From assembly GCA_016783865.1 (NCBI GenBank), contig JADHVS010000300.1, positions 1 to 5,064 of the forward strand: a stretch of DNA of 5,064 nt. Direction: 5' to 3'. The translations under genes and the position numbers were made by a program. This DNA is from Bacteroidales bacterium. Its GTDB lineage: Bacteria > Bacteroidota > Bacteroidia > Bacteroidales > SM23-62. The number at the start of each line of letters is the position of its first letter. Within the stretch, counting starts at the first letter, position 1. Shown here piece by piece: positions 1-4,495 of the stretch. The notes under the pieces are model-generated. The model did no database searches. It was not told the origin of the DNA and saw nothing but the letters and a program-made list of their open reading frames with translations.

Positions 1-644
1 CAGGCCTGAAGGGCCTCCAGCAGATCCAGTTTGATCAGTTCCCAGTGTTTGCCTTTGAGGCAGCGGGGATTGAAATCGTTGTCGGCAAGATGAAAATAAG
101 AAAGTTTATTGAGCAGTTGGTCCCCGTCGTGTGTATAGGGGTACCTTTTTTTGTGGAGTTCTACCATCTTATCCAGGGAATGATCCTCCAGCAGTTCATG
201 GATATCCCAGAAATCTTTTTTTCGGCCACCCCTAGAGATCACATCCAGTTTCATGGCAATAATATCGTTGATCCCGGCTAACCGGATGCCGTCAATGGTT
301 ATTGGTTGATCCATGAATTCATCTGTATAGTAGAGGTCAAGCTTGATGTTGGCAGTTGGATCATCCCCGATGAAATAGGGTTTCCCCATGCCAATAGGGA
401 GGACCTCAGCAGTTTGTACGTAAGGAAAGGTATTCCGGAACCAATTGTCAATCGCATCAAAGTCAATGCTCTGATAGGGAGAATCGGTAAACAGATCAAT
501 GTCGAACGATTGTCGGTGACCCCGTTGAAGGCTTAAAGCGGTTCCCCCAACCAAACGGAAAGCAGCAAGCGGTTCACAGGCCATGCATCTCCTCAGGATA
601 TATATCAGGAGGGGAGTTCCCGTGTTGTAGAACAGTTCAGGCAT
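1..644 (-). CDS. AbiEii-type nucleotidyltransferase toxin, 3' end cut by window edge
   Basis: Putative toxin of the AbiEii/AbiGii (MenT-like) nucleotidyltransferase family, which is known to transfer nucleotides to RNA targets such as tRNA. The frame is open from the ATG at 644 to base 1, giving 214 visible residues; the C-terminus lies outside. Residues 33-50 carry GGTALSLQRGHRQSFDID, the family motif with the GG loop and the D48/D50 metal-binding pair. A third acidic position is likely D103 in IKLDL. Residues 127-147 read D-x4-K, then RKKDFWD, matching the conserved distal lysine and aspartate motifs. The start was chosen because ATGCCTGA at 644-637 overlaps the upstream antitoxin stop, and because the reading frame gives a family-like N-terminus before the GG motif. 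A later ATG at 584 would leave only 12 residues before that motif. The gene is cotranscribed with the HTH gene. Family assignment is secure; the actual substrate is unknown. Confidence 0.9.
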   Translation of the reverse strand, partial: MPELFYNTGTPLLIYILRRCMACEPLAAFRLVGGTALSLQRGHRQSFDIDLFTDSPYQSIDFDAIDNWFRNTFPYVQTAEVLPIGMGKPYFIGDDPTANIKLDLYYTDEFMDQPITIDGIRLAGINDIIAMKLDVISRGGRKKDFWDIHELLEDHSLDKMVELHKKRYPYTHDGDQLLNKLSYFHLADNDFNPRCLKGKHWELIKLDLLEALQA

Positions 645-1098
645 TGGGTGTTTCCAGGATGGTTTTTATGGTTTCAAGACCATAGAATCGGGTGATCTCG
701 TATTTTTCGGTTTCGTTTCCGCGTTCAAAAACGCGTTGTATGACAGCCCGTTTTTGCCTATCCCAATCGATCGACCGGATGTCGGTGTCCCAGAAAAGCG
801 CTGGTCTGAGTTTTGAAAGGGCAGGATGCATGGTTTTTTGTTGTTTTTTCTGTTGCTCGATATCGTAATAGACCTGCAGGACCATCAGCGAACCCTCTTC
901 CAGCTCAAGTTCGTGTTCGATCTTCAAGGCCAGGGCGGTATTCATTTTTCGGCGACCCTTGGTAACGGCCCCAATGGTTTGCGGGTATTCCTGTATGGAT
1001 AGGGAGAAGGTTCCCTTTTTCAGGTTTCTTTTCTTTAGCTCGTGTTCAAGAAAAAAACCGGGATGGATGCCTTTCAGGATACTGAGCTGATCTTTCAT
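637..1098 (-). CDS. HigA-like HTH antitoxin with DUF6922-type C-terminal domain
   Basis: A 153-residue probable antitoxin and autorepressor. Residues 10-24 (G-I-HPG-x-x-L-x-x-E-L-x-x-R) match the opening of HigA-like XRE-family HTH proteins, and residues 27-65 supply the remaining helices, including a basic KGRRK at 47-51. A glutamine/lysine-rich linker (81-89) leads to a second domain at about 91-140 containing LRPALFWDTD, IDW and a FxRGxxxE segment. I recognise this as the DUF6922-type tail found beside nucleotidyltransferase genes in Bacteroidota. The stop overlaps the start of the nucleotidyltransferase gene by 8 bases, so it is the first gene of a two-gene operon. The ATG at 1098 lies only five bases from the -7 element, suggesting a leaderless or nearly leaderless message. 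By analogy with HigA-type proteins it probably binds its own promoter and neutralises the downstream enzyme; that is inference. Confidence 0.85.
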   Translation of the reverse strand: MKDQLSILKGIHPGFFLEHELKKRNLKKGTFSLSIQEYPQTIGAVTKGRRKMNTALALKIEHELELEEGSLMVLQVYYDIEQQKKQQKTMHPALSKLRPALFWDTDIRSIDWDRQKRAVIQRVFERGNETEKYEITRFYGLETIKTILETPNA

Positions 1099-1102
1099 GA
1101 TG

Positions 1103-1110
1103 CAAAGATA
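1103..1110 (-). promoter_or_regulatory. -7 promoter element of the HTH/nucleotidyltransferase operon
   Basis: Read on the minus strand the sequence is TATCTTTG, an exact match to the Bacteroidota -7 consensus TAnnTTTG. Only four bases (CATC) separate it from the ATG at 1098, so transcription should begin at or within a few bases of the start codon. No convincing TTG/TTTG -33 element is present at the usual spacing, so this promoter may be weak or need help. Confidence 0.7.
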
Positions 1111-1124
1111 AACAATTCTGTTTA
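1109..1124. promoter_or_regulatory. Candidate operator for the HTH antitoxin
   Basis: A perfect inverted repeat with 6-bp arms TAAACA and TGTTTA separated by ATTC (plus strand). Its left end overlaps the TA of the -7 element, where bound repressor would block RNA polymerase. Position and symmetry fit autoregulation by the HTH protein; binding is inferred, and AT-rich arms of this length can arise by chance. A second, 5-bp repeat (TCTGT and ACAGA, 4-base spacer) overlaps the upstream half. Confidence 0.45.
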
Positions 1125-1210
1125 CACAGATTCATTTATTTATTTTTTATTTTCAGCTATCGGTTTCGAAGCTTTTATTTTATGACGGCACAACGGAACT
1201 GGAACAATTA

Positions 1211-1247
1211 GTGATTAAGTTTTAAGTGATTAAGTTTTAAGTGTTTA
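1211..1247. repeat. 15-bp tandem duplication plus a partial third copy
   Basis: The unit GTGATTAAGTTTTAA occurs twice without change (1211-1225 and 1226-1240), and a related GTGTTTA follows at 1241-1247. It lies in the divergent intergenic region and ends just before the 18-bp palindrome. Identical copies imply recent duplication or slippage. No role is evident; it could be a spacer or a remnant of a mobile repeat. Confidence 0.8.
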
Positions 1248-1249
1248 GG

Positions 1250-1267
1250 GGTGAGGCATGCCTCACC
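1250..1267. repeat. Perfect 18-bp palindrome, REP-like
   Basis: GGTGAGGCATGCCTCACC equals its own reverse complement and is followed by TTCGGGGCTAC. GC-rich palindromes like this, standing out in an AT-rich intergenic region, resemble the dispersed palindromic repeats of Bacteroidota genomes. It lies upstream of the -33 element of the DUF1778 promoter, so it is separate from the operator there. No T-run follows on either strand, so it does not look like an intrinsic terminator. Whether it is repeated in the genome cannot be seen here. Confidence 0.7.
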
Positions 1268-1285
1268 TTCGGGGCTACAAAAAAG

Positions 1286-1316
1286 TTGCATTGTACGGAA
1301 TATTTCCGTACATTTG
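1286..1316 (+). promoter_or_regulatory. Promoter of the DUF1778 gene
   Basis: A TTG at 1286-1288 is followed, exactly 20 bases later, by TACATTTG at 1309-1316, which matches the Bacteroidota -33/-7 consensus (TTG and TAnnTTTG). Transcription should start a few bases after 1316, giving a leader of about 20 bases before the ATG at 1342. The leader has no clear Shine-Dalgarno sequence but is A/T-rich, as is usual in this phylum. Confidence 0.8.
1292..1312. promoter_or_regulatory. Candidate operator for the DUF1778 antitoxin
   Basis: A perfect inverted repeat with 9-bp arms TGTACGGAA and TTCCGTACA around a TAT spacer. It fills the spacer between the -33 and -7 elements and covers the first four bases of the -7 element. 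Ribbon-helix-helix antitoxins of this family are known to repress their own promoters at palindromes, so this is very likely the site bound by the downstream protein. Direct binding is inferred from position and symmetry. Confidence 0.75.
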
Positions 1317-1341
1317 TGATGTTTTTTATAAAACAGATGCG

Positions 1342-1629
1342 ATGGAAACACAGGTAAAAAAGGATGAAAGAATAGAGATTCGTATTTCGGATCAGGACAA
1401 AAAGATATTTCGGAAAGCTCAAAAGCTTAGCGGGGATAAAACGTTTAGTAGTTTTGTTATTCGGGCCATCAGGATCCACGCTGAACACATTATTTCCAAA
1501 GAGGAATTGATCCTTGCAAGCAAACGGGACAGGGAGATTTTTTTTGATGCTGTTTTTGGGGATCACGTTCCTAACAATCAGTTGATTGCTGCAGCGAAGA
1601 GGTACCGGTTAAAAGCAGCTTCAGGGTGA
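1342..1629 (+). CDS. DUF1778 (TacA-like) ribbon-helix-helix antitoxin
   Basis: A 95-residue antitoxin-like protein. Residues 9-16 (ERIEIRIS) form the DNA-contacting strand, and residues 17-45 contain the two helices with KTFSSFVIRAIR, a typical ribbon-helix-helix of the DUF1778 family. The remainder (about 46-95, with a FFDAVFGD segment and PNNQLIAAAKRYR) corresponds to the toxin-neutralising tail. DUF1778 proteins normally inhibit a GNAT toxin that acetylates aminoacyl-tRNA. The ATG at 1342 was chosen over the in-frame ATG at 1258 because the promoter and operator lie between them and the family begins here. The stop overlaps the GTG of the next reading frame (GTGA at 1626-1629), the usual coupling to a GNAT gene. 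That toxin is broken, so this is probably an orphan antitoxin. Confidence 0.88.
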   Translation: METQVKKDERIEIRISDQDKKIFRKAQKLSGDKTFSSFVIRAIRIHAEHIISKEELILASKRDREIFFDAVFGDHVPNNQLIAAAKRYRLKAASG

Positions 1630-1772
1630 ATACGGTTCTTCTGACCAAGGATCATGTACGAAATGACTTTTCGTGTGAAGAGGCATCCTTAACAGAGTAT
1701 ACTTTTTCTCCCCATGCAGGTCATTTCAACGCTTTTTTAGAGAGGGCGGAATCAATTACGAATGAGGAATGA
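1626..1772 (+). pseudogene. Truncated GNAT acetyltransferase toxin (TacT-like remnant)
   Basis: A GTG-initiated frame of 48 codons that overlaps the DUF1778 stop by four bases, exactly where a GNAT toxin gene should begin. The first ~25 residues (VNTVLLTKDH, then FSCEEASLTEY) match the start of TacT-like GNAT toxins. After about base 1700 the similarity ends, and the last 23 residues are unrelated sequence that runs antisense into the tail of the DUF4143 pseudogene. The acetyl-CoA-binding core and catalytic residues of the roughly 160-residue family are absent, so no enzyme activity is expected. The assignment rests on a short N-terminal match and on gene order. A novel small protein is possible but less likely. 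Confidence 0.65.
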
Positions 1773-2488
1773 CTTTTCCAGAAGCCATTTCCAGGCAGGC
1801 CTGATGTTAATTGTTTTGTGATCGATCGTGATTTTTTCTTCGGAGTAGGAGGTAAGGATCAATCCTTCTGTCAGATTATACAGGGTCATTGCTTCCAGGA
1901 GACCTGACAATTCGCGTTCACGTGTAACTTCGGAATCCAGAACATGGCAAACCTGGATGGCATGGGTGATTTATCATGTTTTCAAGTAGCCTGCCTGATT
2001 CTTCTGTGAAGAGGAAGCCAAGTCTTCTGACAATCGCGTTGTCAATAAAATAGGTTTTTCTGGGATTTCGGATCTGACGTTTTACGGAGAAATCGAATTT
2101 GTAAATCTGAAAAAGCAGGTAGGTGTTTTCCAGAAAGTCGATATAGTTTTTGATCGTTGTGGCATTTTTAATGCCAACTACTTTCGCCAGGGAGTTGTTG
2201 GTTGTAGGTTTGGCTATGTTGCTTGCCAGGAAATCCCCCTGCCCGGGAATAGTCACCGAATAGCCGTTGCATCGTGGATCGTTCAGCACTACTGTGCATC
2301 AGGCTGTCTAACAGGGTGTTGTCTGTAAATAAGATGTACTCACGGAAGGAGAAAGGAAATAGTTCAACGAGAAGGTACCGACCGGTAAGGTGGGTGCCCA
2401 GTTCGCGACTTAACATCGTTGCATTGGATCCGGTAAGGAAGATTTTGTTCCCTGAATCGTGCAAACGGGGCGCGAAGAGCTTCCATCA
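1752..2488 (-). pseudogene. Degraded AAA_14/DUF4143 ATPase gene
   Basis: Three frames must be joined to recover this ATPase-plus-nuclease-like family member. Piece A, from about 2485 to 2235, encodes the second half of the AAA domain (KIFLTGSNATMLSRELG, then LTGRYLLVELFPFSFREY and GDYSRAGGFP). Piece B, from about 2233 to 1970, encodes the linker and first part of DUF4143 (SLAKVVGIKNATTIKNYI, then FLENTYLLFQ and RLLENM). Piece C, from about 1969 to the TGA at 1752, encodes the end (AIQVCHVL, GLLEAMTLYNL, LILTSY, WKWLL). Against the usual family of roughly 380-400 residues, the Walker A/B half is missing. About 40 residues are also lost at each of two junctions, near 2222-2236 and 1965-1975, and both change frame. 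The second loss removes the acidic part of the nuclease-like core. A stop at 2486-2488 closes the frame upstream, so the gene is dead. Confidence 0.85.
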
Positions 2489-2502
2489 GTGGCGAAGCCA
2501 CT
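2488..2502. repeat. Perfect 6-bp stem hairpin after the ATPase gene
   Basis: AGTGGC and GCCACT are separated by GAA (plus strand). The hairpin lies in the gap of about 20 bases between the ATPase stop codon and the first recognisable codon of the DUF4143 remnant. It could help protect or end the ATPase message, but no T-run follows on the minus strand, so an intrinsic terminator is not supported. Confidence 0.5.
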
Positions 2503-2505
2503 CCA

Positions 2506-3636
2506 TTACTTGAAGTAATAGCGTTTTAACCATAATTTATAGAGTGGATCGAGAATATCTGGTTTTTGATCGATCTGATCAATGATTTCTTTGTTGATCA
2601 ACGCCTGTTTAATACGAGCTACATTGGCCGATGTACCGAGTTGATAATGGCGGATGACCTCTTTTGAGCTTAACCTGTTTTCATCGTTGAGTATGGCCTG
2701 AAGATAATTGACCTGAGTGGTACTAAGGTCTTCTGTGAGATTCTGGAACAACAGGCTCAGTTGCAGGATGAGCGATTCGAGGGATTGATCCAGGATCTCA
2801 GGGGTCACGACGTTGGAGGACCTTAACCAGCACAGTTGACTCAGTTGCTGCACATAGTAGGGATGATTCTCAACGGATTGTGCAATCCGGCGGGCCAGTT
2901 CGGGCATAATCTCTTTCCCGGTCGCATGGAAGCGCTGGATAATGAATTTCTCCCATTCAGGTGTATGGATCTTCTCCAGAAACATCAGGTCTCCGAATTT
3001 ATAAAATGGCATGGAGGGTGCAGCAAATACCTGCAACAGCATATGGCGTTTACTTCCGTACAGGCAGTAGGAAACATCCTGCTGTCGTTGCCAATGCGAA
3101 CGCAGGAGTTTCTGAAAACCCAGCGGATCATGATAAAATCCGATATTCTGAAATTCATCAATGCAAATAATGAGTTTATATCCTTTGGATGCGGCAATCT
3201 GCTGGGGCAGGTCCAGTATTTCGTCAGGTTCCTTAGCAACGTCGTTCCAGTTGAGTCCCAGGGAGAATTCCTGCAAATGATCGGGAGAAAAGGTGACCCG
3301 TGGAATCCATTGTTTGAAAAACGTTTTGGCAACGGTTAAAATTTCCCGGACTTTGATTGTCGTCGCCCTGATGGTTTGTTCGGTCAGAACGCGGTAAAAA
3401 TTTTCTTCGGTCCGGATGTTGAACAGATCAATGAAGACCAGTTTAATCTTCCTGTTTTCATTGCTGACCTCTCTCGCTGCCTTTTCGACCAATGACGATT
3501 TTCCCCAACGGCGGGGAGAAATCACAATACTATTGACCCCGGCAAGGAAATTACTTCTCAAGCGTGAAAGTTCCTTCGCCCTGTTGGTAAATTCATCGCC
3601 CGTTGCCAGTTTTCCGAAAATAAACGGTGTTTCCAT
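2506..3636 (-). CDS. ATPase_2-family AAA ATPase with C-terminal winged helix
   Basis: A 376-residue P-loop ATPase of the archaeal-type ATPase_2 (STAND-related) group. Residues 1-20 (METPFIFGKLATGDEFTNR) are the usual family opening, supporting the ATG at 3636. Walker A is SPRRWGKSS at 40-48, with serine in place of the first glycine, a frequent variant in this family. Walker B is LIICIDE at 155-161, followed by FQN. A sensor-like YCLYGSKRHM lies at 190-199. The last ~80 residues look like a winged-helix region ending LYKLWLKRYYFK. Many relatives carry an additional nuclease-like DUF234 domain; this protein ends without it. It has its own strong promoter and stands alone between the AbiE pair and the DUF4143 pseudogene. 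The cellular role is unknown; such ATPases are common beside toxin-antitoxin and mobile genes. No lesion is visible, so it is probably expressed. Confidence 0.88.
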   Translation of the reverse strand: METPFIFGKLATGDEFTNRAKELSRLRSNFLAGVNSIVISPRRWGKSSLVEKAAREVSNENRKIKLVFIDLFNIRTEENFYRVLTEQTIRATTIKVREILTVAKTFFKQWIPRVTFSPDHLQEFSLGLNWNDVAKEPDEILDLPQQIAASKGYKLIICIDEFQNIGFYHDPLGFQKLLRSHWQRQQDVSYCLYGSKRHMLLQVFAAPSMPFYKFGDLMFLEKIHTPEWEKFIIQRFHATGKEIMPELARRIAQSVENHPYYVQQLSQLCWLRSSNVVTPEILDQSLESLILQLSLLFQNLTEDLSTTQVNYLQAILNDENRLSSKEVIRHYQLGTSANVARIKQALINKEIIDQIDQKPDILDPLYKLWLKRYYFK

Positions 3637-3653
3637 AGGAACGTGTGTTTTTA

Positions 3654-3685
3654 CAAAGATAACTAACTATTTTGTAACTAACAAA
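3654..3685 (-). promoter_or_regulatory. Promoter of the ATPase gene
   Basis: Read on the minus strand, TTTG (3685-3682) is followed after exactly 20 bases by TATCTTTG (3661-3654), a full match to the Bacteroidota -33/-7 consensus. The ATG at 3636 is 17 bases beyond the -7 element, so the leader is only about 10-15 bases, A-rich (GTAAAAACACACG), with no Shine-Dalgarno motif. Confidence 0.8.
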
Positions 3686-3705
3686 CAAGTTACTAACAAA
3701 AAGGT
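3661..3705. repeat. Three 15-bp direct repeats overlapping the ATPase promoter
   Basis: On the plus strand the units AACTAACTATTTTGT, AACTAACAAACAAGT and TACTAACAAAAAGGT follow one another with an exact 15-base period. They share a (A/T)ACTAAC core at 3661, 3676 and 3691. The first two units lie between and over the -7 and -33 elements. Overlapping them is an inverted repeat, GTAACT and AGTTAC read on the minus strand, spaced by 8 bases. This looks like an iterated operator, but no regulator is identifiable, and low-complexity AT sequence is an alternative. Confidence 0.6.
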
Positions 3706-3726
3706 TATGTTCTTTCTTTTTCTTGC

Positions 3727-3764
3727 CCTCAGGCCTCTAATGGGTTTTAACCCGGGGGTTGAGG
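3727..3764. repeat. Imperfect GC-rich inverted repeat, REP-like
   Basis: Outer arms CCTCA (3727-3731) and TGAGG (3760-3764) enclose an inner hairpin GGGTT and AACCC (3742-3753), with mismatched sequence between. It lies between the AbiEii stop and the ATPase promoter and is the only GC-rich part of that gap. No T-run follows in the direction of transcription, so it is not a standard terminator. It resembles dispersed intergenic palindromes; copy number is unknown. Confidence 0.45.
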
Positions 3765-3793
3765 ATGGCGATAAAAAATTTCCCAAGCAATCA

Positions 3794-4495
3794 TTAACCT
3801 GAAAGGATCGGGAACTTTTGGTAGAATTTTAATAGGTTGATGGTTTCGGAAAGAAGCTTGGTCTTGACAAACTGTTTTGTTTCCGGATTCATTAATTCCC
3901 CCAGACCATCCAGCAACCCTTTGTTTCTCATGGTTTCAAGCAGGTTGATACAGTTTTGAAGATATTCTTCAAAAGGAACATTCATGCGGGATTCGACAAT
4001 TTGTTTGTTGACTGGGGTCTGTTTGTGCAGAAAGAACCATGTATCGAAAATGTCCCGGTTTGTAGTAGAACTTCGATCCAGAAGGGCACATAATTTATGA
4101 GCGAACATATCGGGTTTGACCATGACTTTTACAGTGAATCCCAGCAGATTTTTCATTTCGTAACGGTTTTCAAATTGTCGTTTGGAAATCTCTACTTTCA
4201 ATTTTCGTTCTCCGATTCCATAATCCAATACGATGACCGGACCATAAATTTTTTTGGCTTCATCAAAAACAGATCCGTATTTCAGAATTATTTTACGGAG
4301 CTTGTTGTAGACAATTTCTTCTTTTTCGGGTTGTAGAAGATCGAAATCCAGATCAATGGAAAAGCGGGGCAGATCGTAAAACAGCATGAGGGCTGTTCCT
4401 CCTTTGAATCCAAGGTAATTAGCCAGTTCAAGATCTGAATAGATATCTTTCAGCAGTTGGACCAGGAAAAACTTATGACGGTTAATGTCAACCAT
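3794..4495 (-). CDS. abiEii: AbiEii nucleotidyltransferase toxin of an AbiE-type pair
   Basis: A complete 233-residue nucleotidyltransferase toxin. Residues 31-51 hold KGGTAL, then R44-F-S-x-D48-x-D50-F, the nucleotidyltransferase core with its metal-binding aspartates. K100-x-E102 in KLKVEIS supplies the next conserved acidic position. Residues 129-151 show D-x4-K134 and R141, then R147-D148-x-x-D151, matching the distal AbiEii motifs. No key residue is missing. AbiEii enzymes are GTP-preferring nucleotidyltransferases that arrest growth and are reversed by AbiEi in a type IV-like manner; some pairs abort phage infection. The ATG at 4495 overlaps the AbiEi stop by 8 bases (ATGGTTGA), so the pair is probably translationally coupled. 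No terminator is evident after the stop at 3794. It differs clearly from the other nucleotidyltransferase in the window, so this is not a local duplication. Confidence 0.92.
   Translation of the reverse strand: MVDINRHKFFLVQLLKDIYSDLELANYLGFKGGTALMLFYDLPRFSIDLDFDLLQPEKEEIVYNKLRKIILKYGSVFDEAKKIYGPVIVLDYGIGERKLKVEISKRQFENRYEMKNLLGFTVKVMVKPDMFAHKLCALLDRSSTTNRDIFDTWFFLHKQTPVNKQIVESRMNVPFEEYLQNCINLLETMRNKGLLDGLGELMNPETKQFVKTKLLSETINLLKFYQKFPILSG

Noticed and set aside
299..499. A 66-codon minus-strand open frame within the first nucleotidyltransferase gene
   Set aside because: It is in the wrong frame; the frame starting at 644 runs uninterrupted and carries the catalytic motifs.
1258..1341. N-terminal extension of the DUF1778 protein from the in-frame ATG at 1258
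   Set aside because: That stretch contains the palindrome, the promoter and the operator, and its translation does not resemble the family; the ATG at 1342 fits.
1237..1566. A 109-codon minus-strand open frame opposite the DUF1778 gene
   Set aside because: It is antisense to the antitoxin and spans its promoter; the translation has no recognisable feature.
2836..3339. A 167-codon plus-strand open frame inside the ATPase gene
   Set aside because: It is antisense to a well-supported ATPase with recognisable Walker motifs, and its own translation shows no domain.
3661..3705. CRISPR array or plasmid iterons
   Set aside because: There are only three short 15-base units, with no spacers, no cas or replication-initiator gene and an overlapping promoter; an operator-like role is more plausible.
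3727..3793. Intrinsic terminator after the AbiEii gene
   Set aside because: The T-run on the minus strand (within 3770-3782) comes before the hairpin rather than after it, and no stem precedes that T-run.
3416..3802. A plus-strand open frame whose first residues look like a signal peptide or membrane segment
   Set aside because: It lies antisense to the start and promoter region of the ATPase gene, and its hydrophobic start is a by-product of the opposite-strand coding sequence.
1..4495. Origin of the two nucleotidyltransferase genes by local duplication
   Set aside because: Outside the catalytic motifs the two proteins differ clearly, and their antitoxin partners are unrelated, so independent acquisition is more likely.
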